DNA from: JBPCPM01 sp050999155
Lineage (GTDB): Bacteria; Actinomycetota; Thermoleophilia; Solirubrobacterales; 70-9
Assembly (NCBI GenBank): GCA_050999155.1
Contig: JBPCPM010000152.1
Location: forward strand, 1-26,301
Reading direction: 5' to 3'
DNA: 26,301 nucleotides
Part shown: positions 8,661 through 16,756 of the stretch, piece after piece
Position numbering within the stretch: the stretch's first letter is position 1
Layout of the letters: each line of letters starts with the position of its first letter
Made by a program: the position numbers and the translations under genes
Notes under the pieces: model-generated
What the model saw: the letters and a program-made list of their open reading frames with translations, nothing else
Told to the model about the DNA's origin: nothing
Database searches by the model: none

Positions 8661-10713
8661 GGGCAGAAGCGGCGACAACGCCGGATCGACGATCGAGTAT
8701 AGGCGGGCCCTGATCGCGGCTGCGCTCGCGACGGCCCTGCTGTGGGGGTTGCTGTCCGTGCCGCAGTCTGAGGCGAAACCCGCGGTGGGCGCGGGCGCGC
8801 GGGCGACCGTGATCGTCGTCGTGCCGCGCGACACCTCTGTCGAGCGGCTCGGCCGGATCGACGGCATGGCCACGGGATTGCTCAGCGCCGGGCTGGGGCG
8901 AGTCCCCGCGGGCCAGACCTATCTGGACATCAGCCAGGGCGCCCGCGCATGGAGCTCGCTGTACGGGACCGACCTGCCACCCCTGCGCATCGGCCTGCCG
9001 CTGCAGGCCGGCCAGGAGTCGGGCTCCGGGGGTGCGGAGGCCGAGCTGCAGGGCTTCGCGGACCTGCGCCGGCGAGCGGATCGCGCCCCGGGGGCGATTG
9101 TCCCGGGCCTGTTGGCCTCGACGCTCGGCGACGCGGGCGTCCCGACGGTCGCCGCCACCACCGGGCGGGCCGCGGTAATGGCCGTCGACCGCGGCGGCCG
9201 GATCCGCACGGCCGGCGCCGACCGCTGCGGCGCCTCGAGCTGCCGGGCGGGGGTGACCGTCCTTACCGGCTCGGTGCGCCGCGCCGCCGCGCTCCTCGAG
9301 GGCCGGGGCGCTGACGACACGGTGATCGTCCTGGCCGCGCCGCCCCCGCCACCGCGCGAGACGCTGATCGCGGTCGCCGCCTCCGGGCCCGGCCTGCCTG
9401 CGGGCCGGCTGCGCTCTCCCAGTACGCGCACGGCCGGCCTGGTCACCGCTCCCGACATCGCGGCCACCGTCCTGGCGGCCCACGACATCGAGCTGCCCGA
9501 GGACGTCGAGGGCCGGCCGGTCACGAGCGTTCCGGGCGACGCCGCCCAGGTGGCTGCCCTGCGCGACCGGCTCGTCGACGTCGCGCCGCGGCGAGGGCCG
9601 GTCGTCGGGCAGTCCATCCTGCTGTGGCTCGCCTTGACGCTTGCCGCCGCTCTGGGCGGTCGCAGCGTCGCCCGGCGCGCCGTCCCCGTGCTCGCGACGG
9701 CCATCGCCCTGGTGCCCGCCGTGCTGCTGCTCACCGCCGCCTGGGCGCCCGGGCTCATGGCCGAGCGGCTCGTCGTCCTGATCGGGACCCCGGTGCTCGC
9801 GTGGGCCCTCGTCGCCGCCGCGGGACCGTGGCGGGCCTTCGCCCTGGCCTCGGGGCTCACCGTGGGCACCCACCTGGCGGATCTCGTGGCCGGGACCGGC
9901 CTGATCCCCCGTGGCCTGCTCGGGCCCAACCCGGCCCTGGGCGCCCGGTTCTACGGCATCGGCAACGAGCTCGAGGCAACGCTGGGCATGCTGGCCCTCC
10001 TGGGCACGGGCGCCGCCCTGGCCGGCTGGGCGCCGCTGGCGCGCCGGACCGTCGTGGCCGCCTGCTTCGCCGGTGTCGCCGCCGTGTGCGCGGTTGTCCT
10101 CGGCGCGGGCGGGTTCGGGGCCGACGTCGGCGCGGTGATCCTCTTGGGAGCCGGGGGCACGGCCGCGGTTCTGGCCGCCCTGCGGGTCGCGCGAAGCCGC
10201 GCCGCTGTCCTGATGGTCCTGTGCCCGGCCGCGGCGCTCGCCGCGCTGATCGTCGCCGACCTGCTGTTCGGGGGCGACGCGCACCTGACACGGTCGGTCC
10301 TGCAGGCCGGCGGGCTCGACGCCCTGGCCGAGGTGGCCGAGCGTCGGCTGCGGCTCTCGGCGCGCAGCTTCGTGCGGACCGGAAACCTCGTGTTCATGGC
10401 CGTGGCGCTTCCGGTTGTGGTCGTCGCCGTGCGGCAGCGCCGGCGGATCGGGGGCTGGCTCGGGCGCTGGCCCGCCGCCCGGGCGGGATTCATCGGGGCC
10501 ACGGCCGCCACGATCGTCGGTACCCTTGCCAACGACTCGGGAGCCCTGTTGCTGCTCATCGGGACCGGCCTGCTGATGTGCGCCACGGCCGTCGCCTGGG
10601 CCGCCCTCCCGGAGCCACGCACCGCGGAAGGCCCGATGAAACCCGGGTCGAACACCGGGGTAGAGTCGAAGGCACCGCGTGCAACTGGCCGCAGGACCCC
10701 TTTTAGACCATGA
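8659..10713 (+). CDS. Large membrane protein with alkaline-phosphatase-like ectodomain
   Basis: 684 aa. A signal anchor (~15-33) leads to an extracellular region (~45-310), then about nine or ten hydrophobic spans from ~319 to ~650. The ectodomain includes APDIAATVLAAHDIELPEDVEGRP (265-287, both ends quoted in part), a pattern recalling the C-terminal part of alkaline phosphatase/sulfatase superfamily enzymes. The metal-binding aspartates and Ser/Thr nucleophile motif are not evident, so it may be inactive. C190 and C195 could form a disulfide. The membrane half contains LGARFYGIGNELEA (427-440), a motif I recognise only as conserved in uncharacterised actinobacterial membrane proteins. The stop overlaps the start of the downstream glycosyltransferase fusion (ATGA), so the two are probably co-produced and act in the envelope. 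ATG 8659 is the only reasonable in-frame start. Function not known. Confidence 0.75.
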   Translation: MGRSGDNAGSTIEYRRALIAAALATALLWGLLSVPQSEAKPAVGAGARATVIVVVPRDTSVERLGRIDGMATGLLSAGLGRVPAGQTYLDISQGARAWSSLYGTDLPPLRIGLPLQAGQESGSGGAEAELQGFADLRRRADRAPGAIVPGLLASTLGDAGVPTVAATTGRAAVMAVDRGGRIRTAGADRCGASSCRAGVTVLTGSVRRAAALLEGRGADDTVIVLAAPPPPPRETLIAVAASGPGLPAGRLRSPSTRTAGLVTAPDIAATVLAAHDIELPEDVEGRPVTSVPGDAAQVAALRDRLVDVAPRRGPVVGQSILLWLALTLAAALGGRSVARRAVPVLATAIALVPAVLLLTAAWAPGLMAERLVVLIGTPVLAWALVAAAGPWRAFALASGLTVGTHLADLVAGTGLIPRGLLGPNPALGARFYGIGNELEATLGMLALLGTGAALAGWAPLARRTVVAACFAGVAAVCAVVLGAGGFGADVGAVILLGAGGTAAVLAALRVARSRAAVLMVLCPAAALAALIVADLLFGGDAHLTRSVLQAGGLDALAEVAERRLRLSARSFVRTGNLVFMAVALPVVVVAVRQRRRIGGWLGRWPAARAGFIGATAATIVGTLANDSGALLLLIGTGLLMCATAVAWAALPEPRTAEGPMKPGSNTGVESKAPRATGRRTPFRP
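8696..8701 (-). promoter_or_regulatory. Putative -10 box for hemQ
   Basis: TATACT on the minus strand, 36 nt upstream of the hemQ ATG and inside the first codons of the divergent gene. No convincing -35 was found. Confidence 0.4.
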
Positions 10714-13013
10714 AGATCGCTCTCGTCACACCCTATTCCTGGACCTACCCCGGCGGGGTGAATACCCATGTCGAGGCGCTGGCCGACGAGCTCCTGCGCC
10801 GGGGCGACGAGCTCCACGTCCACGCGCCGTGGGACCCGCCGGACGCGCGCAGTGCCCGCCTGCACCGCGGCGCGAGCCCCGTCGAGCGTGACCGCGCGGA
10901 CCACGTGCACCCCCTGGGGCGGACCGTCGGCTTTCCCGCCAACGGGGCCGTGTCGAACCTCAGCGTCTTCCCCGACTCGATCGCCGAGCTGCGCCGCCGG
11001 CTGCGCACCGGCGGCTACGACGTGATCCACGTCCACGAGCCGATCGCGCCGATGCTCGGGTGGGACGCCGCCCTGCTCGACACCGGGACCCCCGTCGTGG
11101 GGACCTTCCACGCCTTCTCGGACAAGGCCGCGCCCAACCACATCGGAAGCCTGCTCGGCGCGCGTCGTGTCTGCAACCGGCTCTCCGCCCGCATCGCCGT
11201 CTCCGAGGCGGCGGCCTGGACGGGGCGTCGCTGGTTCGGCGGCGCCTACCGCGTCATTCCCAACGGCGTCCACCTCGGCCCCCCGCCCACGGCACCTGCG
11301 GCCAGCGAGGAGCTGCGGGTGCTGTTCGTCGGACGGGCCGAGGAGCGCAAGGGCCTGCCGGTGCTGCTGTCGGCGTTCGCGGCGACCAGCGAGCACCTCC
11401 CGGCCCGGCTCGACATCGTCGGCGCCGAGTCGCAGGACGTCTACCCGGGCCTGCCCGACCCGTCACTTGCCTCGCGGATCCACGCCCACGGGCGCGTGGA
11501 CGATGCCCGCCTGCGCACGATGCTCGCGGAGGCCGACGTGCTCTGCGCACCGTCGCTCGGGGGCGAGAGCTTCGGGATGGTCCTCACGGAAGCCTTTGCC
11601 GCCGGCACCCCTGTGATCGCCTCGCGGATCGCCGGCTACACCGATGTGGTCAGCGACGGCGTCGATGGGGTGCTGGTGACCCCCGGCGATCCCCAGGTCC
11701 TCGCCGAGGAACTGCGCGACCTCTGGCACGAGCCTCACCGGCGCCGCCGGATGGCCGTCCAGGCCCGCCGCTCGGCCCAGCGGTTCGCCTGGCCCCGCGT
11801 CGCCGATCAGGTTGCCGGTGTCTACGAGGAGGTCGCCGCCGCGCCGGCCCCCAGCGGAACACGTTCGATGCTCCAGGGCACCGGGTTCGTCCCGGCCGAC
11901 GGCCAGCGGGTCGCCCGGACGACCGAGCCCCCGCCCGGCCCGGACGCCCCTGACCCGGCGCCGCGCACAGGCCGGCGCCGGATCGGGCTGCTCGCCGGTG
12001 GCCTGGCGGCGGGTGGCCTCGCTGTGGCGGCGGCCGGCCGGATCGACGGGGACGCCGTCCTGTCGAGCTTCGTCGGGTCGAGCCCCCAGTGGGTCCTCGC
12101 GGGCTTCGCCCTCATGATCGCGTCGATGCTCATGCGCGCCGTCGCCTGGCACGCCATCGCGCGCACCGCCCTGCCGCAGATGACGGTGCGCATGCGCGAC
12201 GTGGCGTCGGGAACGATGGTCGGCGTGTTCATGTCGGCCACCTTGCCCGCGCGGCTCGGAGAACCGGCGCGCGCCCTCGCTCTCGCCCGCCGCCTGGGCC
12301 GGGTCCGTGAATCGTTTCCCGTCCTCGTCGGCACGCTGGTATCCCAGACGGTGCTCAACATCGTCGCGCTGGTGCTGCTCGGCGTGCTCATCGTCGCCAC
12401 CACCGACCTGTTCCACCGCTCCCAGGAGGCCATCTTCCTCGTCAGCACCGCGCCGCTGCTGCTGCTGCTCGCCGTCCTGGCCGCGCCGATGCTGGCCCGG
12501 GGCACGGGGCAGGGACGGATCGGTCGCGTGGTCGTGTCCGCGCGCCGGAACCTCCTGCGGGTCCGCCAGGGCCTGGAGGTCTTCCGGCACCCGCGGCTCG
12601 GCTCGGTCGCGGTGGTCGCCCAGCTTGGGGCGTGGGCCGTGCAGCTCGCTGCCTTCTGGGTGCTGCTGCACGCGCTCGGGCTCTCCGGCGTGGCGGGAGT
12701 CGGCGCAGCGGCGGCCTCGCTGTTCGCGGTCAACGTGACCGCGGTGGTTCCGGCGACCCCGTCGAACGTCGGCGTCTTCCAAGTGGCGATCATCAGCGTG
12801 CTGACCACCGGGTACGGCGTGGCCGTGGCCGACGCGCTGGCCTACGGGATCGTCGTGCAGGCCGTCGAGGTCGCCACCGCGGTCGGCCTCGGCGTTCCGG
12901 CCCTGCTGCGCGAAGGCGTGAGCTGGACCGACATGCGGGCACGAGCCATGCAGGCCGCGCCCGTGCGCATCGCCCCGACCCCGGGTGGGCGGGGCGAGGG
13001 CGCCGAGGCCTGA
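10710..13013 (+). CDS. PimA-like GT4 glycosyltransferase fused to an LPG-synthase/flippase-type membrane domain
   Basis: 767 aa. Residues 1-~375 form a GT-B glycosyltransferase of family GT4: YSWTYPGGVNTHVEALA near the N-terminus, IHVHEP (106-111), VIPNGV (182-187), and the donor-binding GESFGMVLTEA with E286 and E294 (E-x7-E). The pattern is closest to phosphatidylinositol mannosyltransferases. A Pro-rich linker (~375-422) leads to ~7-8 membrane spans with LPARLGEPARA and VVPATPSNVGVFQ, hallmarks of the lysylphosphatidylglycerol-synthetase membrane-domain family (YbhN/UPF0104). One chain may thus glycosylate a lipid and move or anchor it. The start overlaps the upstream stop (ATGA), with no strong ribosome-binding site of its own, so coupling is likely. 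Substrate and flipping activity are inferred. Confidence 0.88.
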   Translation: MKIALVTPYSWTYPGGVNTHVEALADELLRRGDELHVHAPWDPPDARSARLHRGASPVERDRADHVHPLGRTVGFPANGAVSNLSVFPDSIAELRRRLRTGGYDVIHVHEPIAPMLGWDAALLDTGTPVVGTFHAFSDKAAPNHIGSLLGARRVCNRLSARIAVSEAAAWTGRRWFGGAYRVIPNGVHLGPPPTAPAASEELRVLFVGRAEERKGLPVLLSAFAATSEHLPARLDIVGAESQDVYPGLPDPSLASRIHAHGRVDDARLRTMLAEADVLCAPSLGGESFGMVLTEAFAAGTPVIASRIAGYTDVVSDGVDGVLVTPGDPQVLAEELRDLWHEPHRRRRMAVQARRSAQRFAWPRVADQVAGVYEEVAAAPAPSGTRSMLQGTGFVPADGQRVARTTEPPPGPDAPDPAPRTGRRRIGLLAGGLAAGGLAVAAAGRIDGDAVLSSFVGSSPQWVLAGFALMIASMLMRAVAWHAIARTALPQMTVRMRDVASGTMVGVFMSATLPARLGEPARALALARRLGRVRESFPVLVGTLVSQTVLNIVALVLLGVLIVATTDLFHRSQEAIFLVSTAPLLLLLAVLAAPMLARGTGQGRIGRVVVSARRNLLRVRQGLEVFRHPRLGSVAVVAQLGAWAVQLAAFWVLLHALGLSGVAGVGAAAASLFAVNVTAVVPATPSNVGVFQVAIISVLTTGYGVAVADALAYGIVVQAVEVATAVGLGVPALLREGVSWTDMRARAMQAAPVRIAPTPGGRGEGAEA

Positions 13014-13017
13014 GGGC

Positions 13018-13034
13018 CCGGCGCCCGCCGCCGG
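13018..13034. terminator. GC hairpin between convergent genes
   Basis: A CCGGCG / CGCCGG stem with a 5-nt loop fills the 22-bp gap between the fusion glycosyltransferase stop and the SDR stop. No U-tract. Possible bidirectional end signal. Confidence 0.35.
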
Positions 13035-13035
13035 C

Positions 13036-13965
13036 TCAGGCCTCGACCTTGTCGGCCGTGGACTTCGAGGCCTTGCCCTCGGGCTCGCGCTCGCCGGACT
13101 TCGCATCGGCCGGTCGGGCGTCCTTGTCGCGCTTCTGACCGATCCGGCCGTCGTAGGCCGAGCGGTCCTCCGCGTCGAAGTCGGTGAGCATCGTGTCGGT
13201 CCCGAGGAACTGCGCGAGCCGGTCCTGGGCCTTGCGCGGCAGCAGCCGGCTGCCTTTGACCATCGCCCCCGTTTCGCGGGGAACGGGGACTTCGAACTTC
13301 GGCTTGCGGATCGTGTCGACGATGGCCTGGGCGACATCCTCGGCTTCGAGCTTGCGCACGAGCCGCCCCGGTTCGACCCCCGAGCCGAGCTCGGTGTTGA
13401 CGAGCACCGGCATGACAACCGATACGTCGATGCCGGTCTCCAGCGTCTCGGCGCGCACCGCCTCCGAGAGGCCGACGACGGCGTGCTTGGTCGCGGAGTA
13501 GGTCGCGATCCCCGGGTAGCCCGTCTTGCCGGCGGCGGAGGCGATGTTGATGATGTGGCCGCGGTTGGCCGGCAGCATCCGGTGCAGCGCCCCCTTGGTC
13601 CCGTAGATCACGCCGTGGAGGTTGATGTCGATCTGCCTGTGGGCGACCTCGTCGCTTTCCTCGAGGAACGGGCCCACGGGCATGATCCCGGCGTTGTTGA
13701 TGACGACGTCGACGCGCCCGAAGTCCTCGACCACGCCGTCGAGGAACCGATCGACCGACAGCCGGTCGGTGACGTCGACGTTGTACGCCTTGGCGCTGGG
13801 CCCGAGATCGGACGCGGTCTGCTCGGCCATCTCGGTCTCGATGTCCCCGATCGCCACCTTGGCTCCGTGGCGGACGAGGATCTCGGCCGTGCCGCGGCCG
13901 ATGCCGCGGGCGGCGCCGGTGATGGCGACGATCTGGCCGATCAAGGACTTGGGCTCTGAGGCCAT
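13036..13965 (-). CDS. Short-chain dehydrogenase/reductase (SDR), NAD-type
   Basis: 309 aa, classical SDR with a long C-terminal tail. The Rossmann glycine motif TGAARGIG is at 16-23, D41 ends beta-2 (favours NAD over NADP), NNAG is at 90-93, and the catalytic set is S143, Y156 and K160 (YSATK). The last ~60 residues beyond the fold are charged (Lys/Glu/Arg-rich) and probably disordered. A well-placed AGGAG lies 9 nt before the ATG. It follows two alpha/beta hydrolases on the same strand, with 72 bp to the PhaC-like gene, so a lipid or hydroxy-acid pathway is plausible. The substrate cannot be told from sequence. Confidence 0.9.
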   Translation of the reverse strand: MASEPKSLIGQIVAITGAARGIGRGTAEILVRHGAKVAIGDIETEMAEQTASDLGPSAKAYNVDVTDRLSVDRFLDGVVEDFGRVDVVINNAGIMPVGPFLEESDEVAHRQIDINLHGVIYGTKGALHRMLPANRGHIINIASAAGKTGYPGIATYSATKHAVVGLSEAVRAETLETGIDVSVVMPVLVNTELGSGVEPGRLVRKLEAEDVAQAIVDTIRKPKFEVPVPRETGAMVKGSRLLPRKAQDRLAQFLGTDTMLTDFDAEDRSAYDGRIGQKRDKDARPADAKSGEREPEGKASKSTADKVEA

Positions 13966-14037
13966 TGACTAGGGCTCCTGGAATCGAATGACAGGCGACT
14001 GGCTGGGCGGCCAAGACTACCTGGACCGCGGAAGGGT

Positions 14038-15144
14038 CTACTGGGCCGCGGCGCTGTTCGCCCGGTCGGCGGCCGTCGTGCTCTCGGGGTCGTGGGCGAG
14101 CATGAACTCGTCCATCCACCGCCACGTCGTCTCCTCGGCACTGCGACTGGTCAGGATCCCGAGGCGGCCCCCAGGGGCCACCTCCAGACGCACCTCGGAC
14201 ACGTTGGGCAGACGGTCGGCCACGTGGAAGACGGAGTCCTGGGGGGCGAGCGTGTCGCCGTCGCCGGCCACGGCCATGACCGGCGCGGTGATGTCGGCGA
14301 GGTTGATCGTCCGGTCGCCGAGCTCGAGCCTGCCGTCGGACAGCTCGTTGTGGCGGAAGAACTGGTGGTAGAGCTGACCCATCGTGCGGCCGGGGTAGGC
14401 GACCATGTTGTCGGTGAAGTGCTCGACCGCTTCGATCTGGGCGAGGAAGTCACGGTCGTGGAGGTTCAGGGCGACCACGAACGGCTTGGTCAGGTGCTTG
14501 TCGAGGGCCGAGAGCTGGAATGCGGCCTTGACGATCGGGGCGGGCGCGCCGCCAAGCACCCGGTAGATGCCGGTCCCCACGATCCCGCCGGTCAGCTGCG
14601 AGAGCTGACGGAGCGGCATCATCAGCGTGACCTTGGAGATGTCCATCGGCGAACCGATGGCGGTCACCGACGCGGCGGGGATGGTGCCGTCAGCGGTGGC
14701 CAGCAGGCTCATCTGGCCACCGAGCGACCACCCGACCAGGTGCACGGAGTCCGTGCCGGCGTCGGTGGTGACGGCGATGGCAGCCTCCGGAAGCACGTTC
14801 TCGATCCAGTGCTCGAGCCCCAGGCCCCGGTCGCGGTAGCTGATCGCCCCGTACTCGACGAGGTAGGTCGGGTAGCCGAGGTCGACCAGGTGTTCGACGA
14901 GGCTGCATCCGCGGCGCAGGTCGAAGCACTGCGACGGGACCGCCAGGGGCGGGACCAACAGCACCGGCGTCGTCTGGCTGGTTCCCTCCGGGCGTGGGTG
15001 GTACCGGCGCAGGGTCCGCTTCGGCGCCTGCTCGATGATCGTCGAGGGGCTGGGTTCCATCTCGGCCACTCCGCCCCGGAAGCTGCGGTCGAAGGCGTTG
15101 GCGGCGGCATCGCCGAGGGTCTGGGGGGAGGGCAGGCCGAGCAT
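14038..15144 (-). CDS. PhaC-like alpha/beta hydrolase with altered catalytic triad
   Basis: 368 aa, related to polyhydroxyalkanoate synthase-type hydrolases: LLVPPLAVPSQCFDL (~62-76), LVEYGAISYRDRGL (~95-108), then the nucleophile elbow GWSLGG with S140, where true PHA synthases have Cys (GxCxG). D297 in GDGDTLAP would be the acid. The position normally held by the base, in an APGGHxG motif, reads APGGRLG here with R327 (codon CGC, one base from CAC His). The protein may therefore be catalytically weak, inactive, or use another base. A TACCAT sequence lies 12 nt and a GGTGAT 3 nt before the ATG. It sits between another hydrolase and an SDR on the same strand. No phasin or PhaA/B gene is visible, so PHA synthesis is doubtful. 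Confidence 0.82.
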   Translation of the reverse strand: MLGLPSPQTLGDAAANAFDRSFRGGVAEMEPSPSTIIEQAPKRTLRRYHPRPEGTSQTTPVLLVPPLAVPSQCFDLRRGCSLVEHLVDLGYPTYLVEYGAISYRDRGLGLEHWIENVLPEAAIAVTTDAGTDSVHLVGWSLGGQMSLLATADGTIPAASVTAIGSPMDISKVTLMMPLRQLSQLTGGIVGTGIYRVLGGAPAPIVKAAFQLSALDKHLTKPFVVALNLHDRDFLAQIEAVEHFTDNMVAYPGRTMGQLYHQFFRHNELSDGRLELGDRTINLADITAPVMAVAGDGDTLAPQDSVFHVADRLPNVSEVRLEVAPGGRLGILTSRSAEETTWRWMDEFMLAHDPESTTAADRANSAAAQ

Positions 15145-15199
15145 CCGATCACCGCGATGGTACTCCGCGGTCGTTGCCAGACCGGGCCGCGTGGTGGGT

Positions 15200-16081
15200 C
15201 TAGGAGCGAGCCGTCAGGGCGCCGCCGGAGGCCACGGCGTCCGCGACCACGCCCTCGACGAAACGCGCCGTGGCTTCGGGCTCCTCGATCTGCGGACAGT
15301 GGCCGCAGCCCTGCAGTCGTTGCAGGGTGCTGCCGTCGACCGCGTCGAGCACGTGCCGGGCGCCGTCGATCCCGACCATGCGGTCGGCCGATCCCCACAG
15401 CAGGCTCGTCGGGACGGCAATGCGTTCGAGCTCGAACGGATCGGCCAGCTCCGGCAGCAGGCGACGCCCCGTCGCGAGGACGCGGATCACGTCCCGGCGG
15501 GTCCGCAGGTGGCCGGCGAACGCGGCAACCGCCCGCGGGTCGGCCACTCCGGGCCGGGAGAACGCGAGCGTCCGGTAGGAACGGGCCACGCCTGCCCGTA
15601 CGACGGCGCCCGGGATGGGGACCGGGGCCCGCAGGACGCGTTGGATCACGGGCGTGCTCTCGATGACGGAGAACCACCGGGGGTGGGAGAGCCCGGCCGG
15701 GGCGATCGGGGCGATCGCGGCCAGACGCGGCGGCGGCTGCTGGGCCATCCGCATGGCGACCACGCCGCCGAGCGAGTTCCCCACCACGATGAGCGGCTGG
15801 TCAGGGTGTCGCTCGACCACCGCGGCAGCGAAGGCATCGAGCTGAGGCAGGATCATCCGGTCCCGGCGCAGGCGCGATGCCGCGCCGAAACCGGGCATGT
15901 CGTAGGCCACCGCGGCCAGGGCGCGCCGGCGTAGCTGGTCGAGCAGGGGCCGCCAGGTGTCGGCGCTGTCGGCGTAGCCGTGAAACAGGACGATCAGCGG
16001 CCCCGGACCCTCGAGCTCCAAGGCGCGGGTCTTGACCCCGCCCACTCGGGGACGATGCTCGAAGACGAACGACACGGGCAC
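15200..16081 (-). CDS. Alpha/beta hydrolase
   Basis: 293 aa with a complete classical triad: oxyanion HGYADS at 34-39, nucleophile S103 in GNSLGG, acid D233 in GSADRM and base H261 in GCGHCPQIEEP. The pattern resembles carboxylesterase/lactonase/C-C bond hydrolases (MhpC-like group), but the substrate is not recognisable. The start is GTG at 16081, with an AGG 4 nt before it. It is the first gene of a minus-strand trio with the PhaC-like hydrolase (55 bp downstream) and an SDR, probably one transcript. Confidence 0.88.
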   Translation of the reverse strand: MPVSFVFEHRPRVGGVKTRALELEGPGPLIVLFHGYADSADTWRPLLDQLRRRALAAVAYDMPGFGAASRLRRDRMILPQLDAFAAAVVERHPDQPLIVVGNSLGGVVAMRMAQQPPPRLAAIAPIAPAGLSHPRWFSVIESTPVIQRVLRAPVPIPGAVVRAGVARSYRTLAFSRPGVADPRAVAAFAGHLRTRRDVIRVLATGRRLLPELADPFELERIAVPTSLLWGSADRMVGIDGARHVLDAVDGSTLQRLQGCGHCPQIEEPEATARFVEGVVADAVASGGALTARS

Positions 16082-16172
16082 AGAGCCTACGCCGCAGCTT
16101 CACGGAATCGTTACCGTCCGTTTACGAGATCGCGACATCGCCTTGAGAGAGGGCCACGAGGATGACGCCGTG

Positions 16173-16364
16173 ATGATCGAACTGAAATCCCTTCCGTCCC
16201 CCCGCACCCCCCGGCCGTTCACGAGAGTCGAACGGCTGCAGGCCTCGGGCCTGCTGGTCCAGTGCCGGGCGTGCAAGGGCTTTCTCGACGCCCCGCGGCA
16301 CAGCCCGGTCCTCGGGTGCCGTGGGCGCAAGTGCAGCGATTGCGGGACCTGGGCGCGAGTCTGA
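16173..16364 (+). CDS. Small zinc-ribbon protein A
   Basis: 63 aa from ATG 16173 (GTG at 16170 in the same frame is an equally good start; GAGG lies 8 nt before that GTG). The chain has a basic N-terminus and one zinc-ribbon-like unit: C31-x2-C34, then C54-x2-C57 in GRKCSDC, with an extra C49. The spacing between the pairs (19 residues), the DAPR after the first pair and GRKC at the second are shared with the protein encoded 130 bp downstream, so the two are paralogues. Probably a structural zinc site; a nucleic-acid-binding or regulatory role is a guess. The longer frame upstream overlaps the divergent hydrolase and is not supported. Confidence 0.65.
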   Translation: MIELKSLPSPRTPRPFTRVERLQASGLLVQCRACKGFLDAPRHSPVLGCRGRKCSDCGTWARV

Positions 16365-16366
16365 GG

Positions 16367-16382
16367 CCGGGCCACGACCCGG
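16367..16382 (+). terminator. GC hairpin after zinc-ribbon gene A
   Basis: A CCGGG / CCCGG stem with a 6-nt loop starts 3 bases after the stop codon. No T-tract. Confidence 0.35.
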
Positions 16383-16430
16383 AGGGCGTCGGACGTTCGC
16401 TTAGTCCGAGGATTTTCCGGGGCGGAGGGG

Positions 16431-16459
16431 TTGGTTTCCGGCCGGTCGGTCCGTACAGT
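16431..16459 (+). promoter_or_regulatory. Sigma-70-like promoter for zinc-ribbon gene B
   Basis: TTGGTT (16431-16436) and TACAGT (16454-16459) are separated by exactly 17 bp, giving a start near 16466 and a ~30-nt leader with a GGAGGGG ribosome-binding site before the ATG at 16496. It shows that gene B has its own promoter. Confidence 0.6.
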
Positions 16460-16495
16460 GGGAACTGGATGCGGTAGCGGGTACGAGGAGGGGCG

Positions 16496-16711
16496 ATGGG
16501 TCAGTTACGAATGCTCTCTGCGGAGGCGGAGTCGCGAGCGGTAACGAGATGGACGGCGCGGGCGCGCCGCGCTCGCACGATCGACCTGCGCTGCCCTGGT
16601 TGCGGCACGCTGACCGATGCGCCCCGCATCAACCCGGACACGGGCCGGCGGGGGCGCAAGTGCCCCAGCTGCATGCTCTGGGGTGCCGGCCAGGGGACGT
16701 TGCGCGACTAG
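16496..16711 (+). CDS. Small zinc-ribbon protein B
   Basis: 71 aa with a strong ribosome-binding site (GGAGGGG, 4 nt) and its own promoter. A basic, Arg-rich N-terminal helix (~14-28) is followed by C33-x2-C36 and C56-x2-C59 in GRKCPSC, with DAPR at 41-44. This is the same CxxC-x19-CxxC plan as the preceding small gene. The fold is likely a single zinc ribbon. I do not recognise a named family. The basic helix next to a zinc site could suit nucleic acid or ribosome contact, but this is inference. The convergent aldehyde dehydrogenase ends 46 bp away. Confidence 0.75.
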   Translation: MGQLRMLSAEAESRAVTRWTARARRARTIDLRCPGCGTLTDAPRINPDTGRRGRKCPSCMLWGAGQGTLRD

Positions 16712-16722
16712 AAGGCATGCCG

Positions 16723-16739
16723 CCCGGCGGGGAGCCGGG
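16723..16739. terminator. GC hairpin between convergent genes
   Basis: CCCGGC / GCCGGG stem with a 5-nt loop lies in the 45-bp gap between zinc-ribbon gene B and the aldehyde dehydrogenase 3' end. Possible shared end signal, without U-tract. Confidence 0.4.
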
Positions 16740-16756
16740 TCTCGGCCGCCGGCGGG

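Noticed and set aside
7909..10284. Minus-strand 791-codon frame opposite the membrane protein
   Set aside because: Composition is Gly/Arg/Asp/His-rich with no recognisable domain, and it overlaps hemQ in another frame.
14038..16081. Polyhydroxyalkanoate biosynthesis operon
   Set aside because: The PhaC-like protein lacks the Cys nucleophile and His. No thiolase, phasin or depolymerase is present, and the SDR is not specifically of acetoacetyl-CoA reductase type.
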